This document shows, piece by piece, positions 24,587-34,056 of a stretch of DNA of 64,000 nucleotides. A program made the position numbers and the translations under genes. Source of the DNA: Clostridium disporicum. GTDB lineage: Bacteria; Bacillota; Clostridia; Clostridiales; Clostridiaceae. Location of the stretch: contig NZ_CYZX01000010.1 in the NCBI RefSeq assembly GCF_001405015.1, positions 1-64,000 of the forward strand, given 5' to 3'. The notes under the pieces were generated by a model. It saw only the letters and a list, made by a program, of their open reading frames with translations, ran no database searches and was not told where the DNA came from. How positions within the stretch are numbered: position 1 is the stretch's first letter; each line of letters starts with the position of its first letter.

Positions 24587-27538
24587 TTATTCCGCAGTAG
24601 CATTTCCCTCTGCTTCACTAGTATTGTCTTTTGGTGCATTTTGCACATACTTAACAAAGCTTTCAGAGTTAGATGCGTATGAAGGATTTAGTTTTAACAA
24701 CTCATCTTTGAAATATGCTTCATAAATAGCCTTATGAATTGGAGCTCCATCACTACCTTTATTTCCATCATATAATGTACTAAATATAGCAATCTGAGGA
24801 TCATCCATAGGTGCAAAACTTATATAGTTACCATATGGTTTTCTTCCTTGCTCATCATATTGCTCTTGTGTTCCAAAGTCAGCTGTACCTGTCTTACCAC
24901 AAACAGCTATTGGGAAGTTTCCTTCACCAAAACATTGATATGCCATACCATTTTCTGAACTAGTATTAACTCTACGCATACCTTCTTTAACCGCTTGTAA
25001 ATATTCACTCGGTATTTCTAAGTTATCAACAACTTCAGGTTTAAATTCTTGAATAATTTCACCTGTTGGAGAAGTTATCTTATCAACTAACATAACTTTA
25101 TGTCTTTCTCCTCCATTAGCTAATGTTGCTACATAATTAGCTAATTGCAGTGGAGTAAGGTTATTCATCCCTTGACCAATAGCATCCATTACTATTTGAG
25201 CAAAAGAAGTTATTTGCGTTGTTTGTTCACTTATAATATACTCTGCTATAGCATTTGATACTGAATCTACTTGTTCATCTGAATCTACTTTTTTACCTGT
25301 TTTCGCTTCATAATCTGTAACTGATTGCTTATATTTATCAGATACTTTCATAAATGTTTTTATCTCTGGAGCCATCAAGTTAGCAACTTCAGTATAATCA
25401 TTCATCTGTTCATCAGTACCAACTTTTTGAAGAATCTCTTTTATCTTATTTTTTATTGCTTCTTTTGCATTTTTAAGTTCTTCAGAATCATCTTCATTTT
25501 TAGATATATCTAACGGAATAAATATATATTGTCCTGAACTTGAAACTCCTTTTTGTAGGGATTCTACTAATGAGTACATAGGTGTATCAATTATTTTATT
25601 TTTCCAAGATGTAAAGTTATATGTTTGCCCAAAGCCTTCTTCTATCTCTATTCCAGTGCTAGGGTTAGACGCTTGTGGTGAATTAGGATCAACACCTAAT
25701 CCAAATTTCCAAACATACTTTGCTAAAGAATCTAATGCTTCAACATCTCTTCCATTTTTATCCCACAATCTGTAACCAGTCTCATAATAGAAGTAGTTTG
25801 AAGACTTTTGTAAAGCTAATCTAAGGTCAGTAGGCCCATTAACTTTATGTTGGAAGTTTTCAGCTCCAAATCCATCTCTCTCCCACCAACCTGAAGTATC
25901 ATTCATACTTTCTGTAGTAGTAATTACTCCCTCCATAAGTCCTGCAATAGATGTTAATGGCTTAAATACTGATCCTGGAGGTATTTTTCCCAAAGTAGCG
26001 TAATTAAACATAGGTCTAGGATAAATATCATAAAAATCTTCTCTTAAACCATCTTCATTTAAAGGAAATAACTCATCTAAAGATTTTGTTGCATTTGTTT
26101 TCTTGATATGTTCAGTTCCAAACTTAGTCAAATCCGGACTGAAGTACTGCTCATATTTTTCATCACTAAGCTCTCCAGCTATCGCAAAATCATTTGGATC
26201 ATAATCTGGATAACTAGCCATAGCTAAAACTCTTCCTGTTTTTACTTCAATTGCTATTACAGCACCTCTTGTAGCACTTGGCTGTGTTTGTCTTATTCTT
26301 TCTAAAGTATCTTTTAATGCTTCTTGTGCTGCGTATTGTACATCCTTATCTATAGTTAGATGAACATTATTACCTGGATAAGATTCTAGTTGAAATAATG
26401 TTTCTGTTTCTCTTCCCTGTGAATTTACTTTTACAGTTGTTCCACCTTTATTACCTTTTAATTGATCTTCAAAAGCAGCCTCTATTCCTGAAGCTCCAAC
26501 TAAGTCAGTAGATGAATCATATCCCATAAGTTCATATACTGTTTCCTCTGACCCTGTAATAGATGAAACATATCCTAATATATGCGAAGCTAAATTTCCA
26601 AAAGGATAGTATCTTACCGGCTCTAAGCTAACATCTACTCCTGGTAAATCACTAAGCTTTTGATATATTATAAATGCAGTATCACGTTTAATATTATTAG
26701 CTATAGTAACAGCCTTATATCCTTCATAACTCTGCATTTTAATAGCATCTTTAACAACCATGTAGTTTCTTATTTCTTCTAAAGAATACTCCTTTAATAG
26801 TTCTTCAGTTACTCTTTTACCATACTCAACAGATTCTTTCACATAATCTCTATTTTTAGATGTTTGATCTATTGTAGTATCTACAAAACTATTTGCTAAA
26901 GCTTTTTTTTCAGCACTTGTATATCCTTCTGGTAGAAGCATTTCATATAGATTATAATTATCGACTAAATAATAAAATGTATCATCTATTGAAATACTTA
27001 AAAGAGCATCATTTATAGCATTTAACTGTTCATCTGTAAAATCTCCTTTATGATCTTTATACAAAGTATTTTGTACTAAATCATTAAGACCTCTATCCTT
27101 TTTAAATCTTAATTCAACTAATTTTTGTGCTTCAGTATCAGAAGTTTTAAAATTATAATAGAACTTTCCACTAGAATTTATTTTTAATAATAAATCATCT
27201 AAAAACTTTTCATTATTTTCTTTTAATATATTAAATATCTTGCTCATTGAAGAATAAAAAGCCTTATCCGCTTCGTCTGTTTGCATATATGTTAATACAT
27301 AATTTTGCTTGTTGGTAGCTAGTACATTACCATCGCTATCATAAATAATACCTCTTGGAGCCTTTTCCGAAATAAATCTAGTGGACCCGGTATCAGCTTT
27401 TTCCTTATAATCTTGATGTTTATATACTTGAAGATATAAAAGCTTGCCAATTATAACACTAAAAATAACGGCCATAATTACATAAAATACAGTATATGTT
27501 GACCCTTTTTTCTTCTTATTCGGTTTATTTACTATCAT
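24587..27538 (-). CDS. mrdA: penicillin-binding protein 2, elongation transpeptidase
   Basis: A 983-residue class B PBP, partner of RodA in the elongasome. One N-terminal transmembrane helix lies at about 15-37, then a dimerisation (pedestal) region, then the transpeptidase. The active-site motifs are SVFK (in PPGSVFKPLTS), SSN (in LQKSSNYFYYE) and KTG (in CGKTGTADFG). It is much longer than the 600-700 residues of most PBP2 proteins. The extra length is in the pedestal and in an acidic helical insert between SSN and KTG (about 670-790). Its start overlaps the mreD stop by 4 bp. The long form is usual for clostridia but its purpose is not known to me. Confidence 0.94.
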   Translation of the reverse strand: MIVNKPNKKKKGSTYTVFYVIMAVIFSVIIGKLLYLQVYKHQDYKEKADTGSTRFISEKAPRGIIYDSDGNVLATNKQNYVLTYMQTDEADKAFYSSMSKIFNILKENNEKFLDDLLLKINSSGKFYYNFKTSDTEAQKLVELRFKKDRGLNDLVQNTLYKDHKGDFTDEQLNAINDALLSISIDDTFYYLVDNYNLYEMLLPEGYTSAEKKALANSFVDTTIDQTSKNRDYVKESVEYGKRVTEELLKEYSLEEIRNYMVVKDAIKMQSYEGYKAVTIANNIKRDTAFIIYQKLSDLPGVDVSLEPVRYYPFGNLASHILGYVSSITGSEETVYELMGYDSSTDLVGASGIEAAFEDQLKGNKGGTTVKVNSQGRETETLFQLESYPGNNVHLTIDKDVQYAAQEALKDTLERIRQTQPSATRGAVIAIEVKTGRVLAMASYPDYDPNDFAIAGELSDEKYEQYFSPDLTKFGTEHIKKTNATKSLDELFPLNEDGLREDFYDIYPRPMFNYATLGKIPPGSVFKPLTSIAGLMEGVITTTESMNDTSGWWERDGFGAENFQHKVNGPTDLRLALQKSSNYFYYETGYRLWDKNGRDVEALDSLAKYVWKFGLGVDPNSPQASNPSTGIEIEEGFGQTYNFTSWKNKIIDTPMYSLVESLQKGVSSSGQYIFIPLDISKNEDDSEELKNAKEAIKNKIKEILQKVGTDEQMNDYTEVANLMAPEIKTFMKVSDKYKQSVTDYEAKTGKKVDSDEQVDSVSNAIAEYIISEQTTQITSFAQIVMDAIGQGMNNLTPLQLANYVATLANGGERHKVMLVDKITSPTGEIIQEFKPEVVDNLEIPSEYLQAVKEGMRRVNTSSENGMAYQCFGEGNFPIAVCGKTGTADFGTQEQYDEQGRKPYGNYISFAPMDDPQIAIFSTLYDGNKGSDGAPIHKAIYEAYFKDELLKLNPSYASNSESFVKYVQNAPKDNTSEAEGNATAE

Positions 27539-28026
27539 CTAAACCTCCACTCATCTTTCTTCCAAAACTTTTTAGAAGTAGTTAAAACAAATTTATACCC
27601 AATTAACATTACTATAGTATTTAATACTGCACTTACTATGGCCATATTAAAATCTACCTTTTTATCGAAAGCTATAAATAATATAGCTATCATTATGATT
27701 TTTAATATTGATATAATGAAACACGATATAACAGGAATTAATCTATTGTTTTTTAATATTCCTTCTCCAATCTTTGCCGCTAAAAGACATAAAAGAAAGT
27801 TAACCAACAAATTTATCCCAAATCCATTAATAAAAAATAAGTCTTGTAATACCCCACTAACTATTCCAATAAACATGGCATCTTTTTTTCCATTTATTAT
27901 AGAAAAAGCTATGGCAAATACAAATAATATACTTGGATATCCTTGCATTATACTATAACTTGGAAGTATTGTATTTTCTAATATTAACAAAAATAATGCT
28001 ATAGCTACTATAACTATTCTTTTCAT
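27535..28026 (-). CDS. mreD: rod shape-determining protein MreD
   Basis: A 163-residue polytopic membrane protein with about five hydrophobic helices (LFLLILENTILPSY; FIGIVSGVLQDLFFINGFGIN). The pattern G-x-x-x-G-x-x-x-D in helix three is typical of MreD. It links MreC and the elongation enzymes. It lies 10 bp after mreC and overlaps mrdA by 4 bp, giving tight translational coupling. Confidence 0.92.
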   Translation of the reverse strand: MKRIVIVAIALFLLILENTILPSYSIMQGYPSILFVFAIAFSIINGKKDAMFIGIVSGVLQDLFFINGFGINLLVNFLLCLLAAKIGEGILKNNRLIPVISCFIISILKIIMIAILFIAFDKKVDFNMAIVSAVLNTIVMLIGYKFVLTTSKKFWKKDEWRFR

Positions 28027-28036
28027 AAGCTACCTC

Positions 28037-28882
28037 TTAATCATATTTAACATTTACTTTATCTTTCGGAACTACTATAAATAATTCCTCTAACTTATTA
28101 AAATCAACATAAGGTTTAACTAAAGCATTTTTCATGACCATTACATTATCTGTTTCTACAGAAACAACTTCACCAATCCTTATTTCTTTTGGATATATCA
28201 TACCCAATCCTGATGTTAAAATAACATCACCTTCTTTAATTTCTGAATCTATAGGCAAATTATAAACCTTAACAAGGTCTTCATTTTTATTTTCCTTATA
28301 TCCTCTTAAAATCCCTGTAGTTTCACGTGTACTATCTACCATTACTGAAACTGCCATATTTTCGTTTAATATAGTCTCAACTATAGAGTAATTACTTTCC
28401 GCTTTCGTAACCTTCCCTACAAGTCCTTGATAATTTATTATTATCATATCCTTTTCAACGCCATCGTTAGTTCCTTTATCAATTATATACCCATTAGATA
28501 CAGTTCCCCCACTATATCCAATTATATTAACACCTATATAATCATAATTATTCTTATTTTCTTTAAAATTTAATACTTCTCTTAATCTTTCATTTTCATC
28601 TTTTAAAGCTTTATATTCAATCATTTGATTTTCTAATTCAGAGTTTTTTATCTTAAGTTCTTCATTTTCTTGTTTAACTTTAGAAAAATTCACAAAAAAC
28701 TCTACAGAACTTTTTAATTTATCATTTGCTTTATAAACAATTTTTTGTAAAGGGCTAACCACTGCTCCTATGCCACTAGATATACTATCAGATCCGTTTT
28801 TAACAGAAAAAATAATTATGCCTAAAAATGTAACTGACAGTACTATAATAGTTACTGCCAGTTTGTTCTTAAAAGGTTTCAT
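28037..28882 (-). CDS. mreC: rod shape-determining protein MreC
   Basis: A 281-residue single-pass membrane protein. A transmembrane helix at about 9-27 is followed by a coiled coil (about 65-105: VKQENEELKIKNSELENQM). The two-barrel periplasmic-type domain contains GLVGKV and LTSGLGMIYPKEIRIGEV, both conserved in MreC. It scaffolds PBP2 and RodA. Its start codon touches the mreB stop, so translation is coupled. Confidence 0.94.
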   Translation of the reverse strand: MKPFKNKLAVTIIVLSVTFLGIIIFSVKNGSDSISSGIGAVVSPLQKIVYKANDKLKSSVEFFVNFSKVKQENEELKIKNSELENQMIEYKALKDENERLREVLNFKENKNNYDYIGVNIIGYSGGTVSNGYIIDKGTNDGVEKDMIIINYQGLVGKVTKAESNYSIVETILNENMAVSVMVDSTRETTGILRGYKENKNEDLVKVYNLPIDSEIKEGDVILTSGLGMIYPKEIRIGEVVSVETDNVMVMKNALVKPYVDFNKLEELFIVVPKDKVNVKYD

Positions 28883-29901
28883 TATTGACCTCTTTGTGTT
28901 TTGCTTAATTCATCGAAGTTATCTAGTGCTTTTCCTGCTCCTAAAACAACACAATCAAGTGGTGATTCAGCAATGTGTACAGGCATATTTGTTTCGTGGT
29001 TTATTAATTCATCTAAGCCTTTTAAAAGAGCTCCTCCACCAGCTAGCATAATTCCTTTTTCCATTATATCTGCTGCTAATTCAGGTGGTGTTTTTTCTAA
29101 CGTAGTTTTTATAGACTCAATTATTGAGTATACAGGTTCTTTTAAAGCTTCTCTTACTTGATCCTCAGAAATTGTTACAATCTTAGGTAGTCCTGTTATC
29201 ATATCTCTACCCTTAATGTCCATTGTAGCATTTTCTTCATCAATCTTATATGCTGAACCTAATTCCATCTTTATTTGTTCTGCTGTTCTTTCACCTATCA
29301 TTAAGTTAAATTCTTTTTTAACGTATGCTATTATAGATTGGTCTAATTCATCTCCAGCAACTCTTAAAGATTTGCTTACAACAATTCCTCCTAAAGATAT
29401 AATAGCTACTTCAGTAGTTCCTCCACCGATATCAACTATCATACTTCCTGTAGGTTCTCCAACTGGAAGACCTGCTCCAATAGCTGCTGCCATTGGTTCT
29501 TCCATAAGAACAACATCTCTTGCTCCAGCAAACTTAGCTGCTTCTTCGATAGCTCTTCTTTCAACTTCTGTTACTCCTGATGGATAACATACTATTATTC
29601 TTGGGCTTGTAAATGCACTTTTACTTGAAACTTTTTCTATAAGTTTCTTAAGCATTGTTTGAGCAACCTCAAAATCAGCTATAACCCCATCTTTTAAAGG
29701 TCTAATCGCTACTATATTTCCTGGTGTTCTACCTATCATTAACTTCGCTTCAGCACCTACTGCTAAAGGTCTTTTTGTATCGCTATTTATTGCAACAACT
29801 GAAGGTTCGCTTAATACTACACCTTTTCCTTTTACGAAAACTAAAGTATTAGCTGTTCCTAAGTCTATACCCATGTCTTTATTACTAGTGAAAAATCCCA
29901 T
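28882..29901 (-). CDS. mreB: actin-like rod shape protein MreB
   Basis: A 339-residue bacterial actin that directs wall synthesis. The ATP-binding motifs are MGIDLGTANTLVF (phosphate 1), IVDIGGGTTEVAIISLGG (phosphate 2) and MLAGGGALLKGLDELI (adenosine). Length and sequence are standard. It begins the mreB-mreC-mreD-mrdA unit, 18 bp after radC, with GGGGAATTC as a weak-looking ribosome site. Confidence 0.97.
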   Translation of the reverse strand: MGFFTSNKDMGIDLGTANTLVFVKGKGVVLSEPSVVAINSDTKRPLAVGAEAKLMIGRTPGNIVAIRPLKDGVIADFEVAQTMLKKLIEKVSSKSAFTSPRIIVCYPSGVTEVERRAIEEAAKFAGARDVVLMEEPMAAAIGAGLPVGEPTGSMIVDIGGGTTEVAIISLGGIVVSKSLRVAGDELDQSIIAYVKKEFNLMIGERTAEQIKMELGSAYKIDEENATMDIKGRDMITGLPKIVTISEDQVREALKEPVYSIIESIKTTLEKTPPELAADIMEKGIMLAGGGALLKGLDELINHETNMPVHIAESPLDCVVLGAGKALDNFDELSKTQRGQ

Positions 29902-29919
29902 GTGAATTCCCCTTTCAAT

Positions 29920-30609
29920 CTATATAATTCCTTTTTCTTTTAAGCTTATATAATTATTATTTCCAATAATAATGTGATCTAACAGTTTAATTCCCATTAA
30001 ATCACCACACTGCTTTATTCTTAATGTAACATTTATGTCTTCTTTACTTGGAGTAGGGTCGCCTGAAGGATGATTGTGACAAATAATAATATTTGCACTC
30101 CCTCTTTGAACCGCTTCTCGAAATATCTCTCTTGGATGTACTATTGATGAATTTAAGCTTCCTTTAAATACATCTTTAACTCCAATAACAGTATTTTTTG
30201 TGTTTAGAAGTATAAGTTTTAATACTTCTTGATTTAAGTTGTTCATCTCATTTATCAATAGCATGGAAATATCTTTTGGAGAAGATATCTTAAAATCATC
30301 ATTTTGAGACCTTAAAGTTCTAAACCGTCTAAATAGTTCCATCATAGCTATTATTTGACAAGCTTTGACCTCTTTTATACCCTTTATCTTTTTTATCTCT
30401 TCTAGATTAATATGTAGTAGACCATCTAAGCCCCCAACGTCAGACAATAACCGTGTACTAAGAGAAATTATATTCTCACCTTTTGTTCCACTTCTTAATA
30501 ACACTGCTAATAATTCAGCATTAGCTAAATCATCGGCACCATATTTTAAAAGTTTTTCCATAGGTCTTTCGTTTTTAGGTATATCACTTATCTTGATATT
30601 ATTTTGCAT
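29920..30609 (-). CDS. radC: RadC/MPN-family JAB-domain protein
   Basis: A 229-residue protein. A helix-hairpin-helix-like N-terminal half (IKKIKGIKEVKACQI) is followed by the JAB/MPN metal site HNHPSGDPTPSKED with the upstream glutamate. RadC was named for DNA repair, but that role is doubtful; family members are often tied to DNA processing or uptake. The radC-mreB order is conserved in Firmicutes. It follows maf and probably shares its transcript. AGGAGA precedes the ATG. Confidence 0.93.
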   Translation of the reverse strand: MQNNIKISDIPKNERPMEKLLKYGADDLANAELLAVLLRSGTKGENIISLSTRLLSDVGGLDGLLHINLEEIKKIKGIKEVKACQIIAMMELFRRFRTLRSQNDDFKISSPKDISMLLINEMNNLNQEVLKLILLNTKNTVIGVKDVFKGSLNSSIVHPREIFREAVQRGSANIIICHNHPSGDPTPSKEDINVTLRIKQCGDLMGIKLLDHIIIGNNNYISLKEKGII

Positions 30610-30645
30610 AATATTCTCCTTTAATGATTAATACCCCTACCCCTA

Positions 30646-31212
30646 TTATATAACTTCTTTTATTATTTTATTAAGACGATTTAACGGTAATCCAACTACA
30701 TTGTAATAACAACCATTAATCTTCTCAACAAAAAGAGCTCCTAATCCTTGTATTCCATAAGCTCCAGCCTTGTCTAAAGGCTCTTTTGAATTTATGTAAT
30801 TAATTATTTCTTCATGAGTTAACTCACTAAATTTTACTTCTGTGAATACAGCCTCACTTTTCATAATATTATTAGTAGTATTTATTACAGCTATTCCCGA
30901 ATAAACTCTATGAATTTTATTACTAAGTAGTTTTAGCATATTATAAGCATCATCTGCATTTTTTGGTTTCCCTAAAATCTTACCATCTATTACAACAACA
31001 GTATCTGCTGCAATTATAATTGAATCTTTTTTAGCTTGTGAAGCTACATCTTTTCCTTTACCTTCTGCTAAAGTTTTAACGTAATCTTCTACATCCCCAT
31101 TAAACTTTACACTATCTTCATCAAAATTACTTACAATAACATCAAAGTTATCTACTATCTTAGTAAGCAACTCCTGCCTTCTTGGTGAGGCTGATGCTAA
31201 GATATAATGCAT
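30646..31212 (-). CDS. maf: Maf-family nucleotide pyrophosphatase
   Basis: A 188-residue nucleotide pyrophosphatase with the N-terminal signature YILASASPRRQELL and the catalytic ADTVVVIDGKILGKP. Maf proteins hydrolyse dTTP, UTP and modified nucleotides and affect septum formation in Bacillus. The ATG at 31212 is taken as the start because it abuts the conserved Maf start and AGGAT lies 8 bases upstream. A longer frame to 31272 adds 20 residues not expected in the family. The maf-radC-mreB order is conserved. Confidence 0.92.
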   Translation of the reverse strand: MHYILASASPRRQELLTKIVDNFDVIVSNFDEDSVKFNGDVEDYVKTLAEGKGKDVASQAKKDSIIIAADTVVVIDGKILGKPKNADDAYNMLKLLSNKIHRVYSGIAVINTTNNIMKSEAVFTEVKFSELTHEEIINYINSKEPLDKAGAYGIQGLGALFVEKINGCYYNVVGLPLNRLNKIIKEVI

Positions 31213-31435
31213 ATTATCACATCCTACAGAGTTTATTTTTATTCTTCCCAATTTTAGGCTTGTCTTACTCATTATTTTAAAAAACTTCTATTTTTTAAAA
31301 TGAAAAGAGAAAAATGCTATATACAACCCTATTTTTCTAATATAGTTTATCACTTAATAGGAGTTCTAACAAGCATTTTCCTCGTTTTATACAAATTTTT
31401 ATAATTTTTTAATTATTTTTCCTCATGCAATTTAT

Positions 31436-32176
31436 TTACTTAAAACTTAATAATACTTCATATAAATAATCAATTTCAGATGATACATTTTCCTTAGTTA
31501 ATTCTTCAGGTAATCCTTTAATATAATCTTTTAAACTTTGTAAAACTTCAATATTTTCTCCCGAAGATATATTATCTAATGTATCTATCCAACTCTTAAA
31601 CTCCTCTGTATTAACATGATCTACCCCATCATCAAAAGTAGTTGTTAATATTTTTAAATATCCATCACAAATCGCAGATACTTGAGCTTCTATAGGATCA
31701 TTTTCATTTAAACTAAAAGTAATCTTTACGCTTTCAACTCCTTTTGATCCTAGCTCTTGAATTGCTGAATCAACATTTTCACTAGTATAGATACCAGTAA
31801 GTACCCTATACTTATCTGATTCTTCAGCTATAAAAGCTCTTCCTTCTGATGCTATTTTTGCATAAGTCTGATCTGCATTATCTTTCTTAGAAAAATATCC
31901 ACATTGTAAGAAATAATATTCACTAGTATTCTCACCTTCTGAAACAATCGTTTCACCTTCTTGTTGTTGTCCATTTCCTTCTGTTGATACTTCTATTCCA
32001 TCAGTTATTTCAGCTCCAACCTGTGCAGAATCATTAATAGGGAGCACCTTCCACACTATCCATGCTACTCCTAATCCAATCATACACGATGCAATAATCC
32101 CAACTAACAATGATGCAATAAACTTCCAAACACCATTGTTTCTTCTTCTTTTATAATTATATTTTGTATACTTCAT
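31436..32176 (-). CDS. membrane-anchored SPOR-domain protein
   Basis: A 246-residue single-pass membrane protein. A basic N-terminus (KYNKRRR-like) leads to a transmembrane helix at about 17-45. An acidic Q/E-rich linker follows, then a SPOR domain at about 85-155 (YYFLQCGYFSKKDNADQTY...YRVLTGIYTSENVDSA). The C-terminal helical tail of about 80 residues is less clear. SPOR domains bind denuded glycans at the division septum. It lies near the shape and division genes but is a separate unit. Confidence 0.82.
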   Translation of the reverse strand: MKYTKYNYKRRRNNGVWKFIASLLVGIIASCMIGLGVAWIVWKVLPINDSAQVGAEITDGIEVSTEGNGQQQEGETIVSEGENTSEYYFLQCGYFSKKDNADQTYAKIASEGRAFIAEESDKYRVLTGIYTSENVDSAIQELGSKGVESVKITFSLNENDPIEAQVSAICDGYLKILTTTFDDGVDHVNTEEFKSWIDTLDNISSGENIEVLQSLKDYIKGLPEELTKENVSSEIDYLYEVLLSFK

Positions 32177-32478
32177 TCTCCTCCTTTTAACCCTCCTTAC
32201 TGAAACTAGCCATATTTTTTTCTTAAGTAATCTATATTAATATATATTCTCTCATTCCAGTTAATATACATTATGTAATAAAAAATTACTTTCTAAAATA
32301 AAAAAGTACCTAAAGACATTTATTGTTTTGCTTTATCTTTAGGTTACTTCTTATTTATCATTATTAAATTTTCTATCTACTACAATATTAATATACCTTT
32401 TATCTCACCTGACTTTTCTCTTTGAAAAAACCTATATTTCATATCATAGTAGTAACCTTTAATATCAAAAATACCAAA
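32177..32478. other. intergenic region with pepD terminator
   Basis: 302 bp without a gene. It contains the pepD terminator (32300-32350) and the upstream region of the SPOR gene, including its GGAGGAG site next to 32176. I could not fix a promoter. Confidence 0.6.
32300..32350 (-). terminator. terminator of pepD
   Basis: On the minus strand AAGTAACCTAAAGA pairs with TCTTTAGGTACTTT (one offset) around a 19-nt loop and is followed by a T-run. It lies about 130 bp below the pepD stop. Confidence 0.75.
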
Positions 32479-33930
32479 CTACTTTATTTCTTCTAATATC
32501 TTTAATAAGTAATCCCATGTATTTTTAACTGAAGTTATGCTCATATGTTCCTGTGGAGTATGAACATCATAAAGATTTGGTCCAAAACTTATCATATCTA
32601 AGTTTCCAAGCTTTTCATTAAATAATCCACATTCAACACCAGCATGTATAGCAACTATTTTTGCTTCTTTTCCTGTCATATCTTTATATACCTTTTGGCA
32701 TATCTCTCTCATCTTTGAATTTGGATCATACTCCCAACCTGGATAGTCAGATTTACTACTAAATTCTGCTCCAATAATTTCTGTTATAGTTTTTATTCTT
32801 AATTCTATCTCTTTCTTTAATGATGGAACTGAACTTCTAACAGCAGAATCAAATTCAACATAGTCCTCATTCGTACTTAATACACCTAAATTAGTTGAAC
32901 TCTCTACTAATCCATCAATTTCAGTGCTTCTTGTATTTACTCCATTTGGATATAAGTATAATAAATTAATAACTTTATCTGTTGTATCTTTATTAAATTC
33001 TTTTGACTCATCTACAGAAACCTTATTAACTACTACTTTTAAACCTGGATCTTGTGCTTTAAGCTCATTAGCAAATACGTCTGCAAGTTCATTAACTATT
33101 GAAGTAACTTTATCTACATTAGAATTATCTAAAGATATTATAACTTCTGCTTCCCTTGGTATAGCATTATTCTTAGATCCACCATTTATTTTAACTATGT
33201 TAAATTCTAATTCATCTTTTAAAGCTTTAAGTATTCTACCTAAAATCTTATTAGAGTTACCTCTTTCCTTAATTATGTCCATTCCTGAGTGTCCGCCTTT
33301 AAGTCCACTTATGTTAATTGACATAGTAGCTTTGTCTGCTCTGTCTTGCCATTCTATTTTGATAGCTGAGTTAGTTCTTACTCCACCTGCACAACTTACT
33401 AATAATTCACCTTCTTCTTCGTTATCAAGGTTTATTAATAATTTTCCATCAAGGTTATCTTTAGAAACAGCCATAGCTCCAGACATTCCTGTTTCTTCAT
33501 CAGTAGTTATTAAGACTTCTAAAGCTGGATGTGGTATAGAATTATCTGCAAGTAAAGCCATTCCATATGCAACAGCTATTCCATTATCAGCTCCTAATGT
33601 TGTATCTGTAGCATATATATAATCATCAACTATTCTTAACTTTAAAGGGTCTTTTTCAAAATCATGGTCTGTTCCATTATTCTTTTCACATACCATATCC
33701 ATGTGACCTTGAATAATTACTGTTGGTGCATTTTCATATCCTTTTGATGCTGGTTTTTTTATTATTATATTTAATGCTTCATCTTGAATTGTTTCAAGTC
33801 CAAGCTCTTTTCCAAAATTCAATAAGTAATCACTTATAGCTTTCTCATTCCCTGATCCTCTTGGTATGTCAGATATTTTTTCAAAAAAATCAAAAACTAA
33901 TTTTGGTTCTAAATTTTGTAAAACTTTCAT
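32479..33930 (-). CDS. pepD: aminoacyl-histidine dipeptidase PepD
   Basis: A 483-residue M20-family zinc dipeptidase, cytosolic, splitting X-His and other dipeptides. The metal and catalytic motifs are IQGHMDMVCEKN, LGADNGIAVAYG and TTDEETGMSGA, with a late IHAGVECG supplying a further ligand region. Length matches PepD. It is transcribed alone, divergently from pyruvate kinase, with its own terminator. Confidence 0.93.
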   Translation of the reverse strand: MKVLQNLEPKLVFDFFEKISDIPRGSGNEKAISDYLLNFGKELGLETIQDEALNIIIKKPASKGYENAPTVIIQGHMDMVCEKNNGTDHDFEKDPLKLRIVDDYIYATDTTLGADNGIAVAYGMALLADNSIPHPALEVLITTDEETGMSGAMAVSKDNLDGKLLINLDNEEEGELLVSCAGGVRTNSAIKIEWQDRADKATMSINISGLKGGHSGMDIIKERGNSNKILGRILKALKDELEFNIVKINGGSKNNAIPREAEVIISLDNSNVDKVTSIVNELADVFANELKAQDPGLKVVVNKVSVDESKEFNKDTTDKVINLLYLYPNGVNTRSTEIDGLVESSTNLGVLSTNEDYVEFDSAVRSSVPSLKKEIELRIKTITEIIGAEFSSKSDYPGWEYDPNSKMREICQKVYKDMTGKEAKIVAIHAGVECGLFNEKLGNLDMISFGPNLYDVHTPQEHMSITSVKNTWDYLLKILEEIK

Positions 33931-34056
33931 ATTTATTACTCCTTTTATCCTAAATTATGTTAGAATTATTGTATAAGAAAAAGTATATCATACTATATAT
34001 AATACTTAAAATATTTATACTTTATTTTCTTATTTTACTAAATGTGAGGTGTTTTT

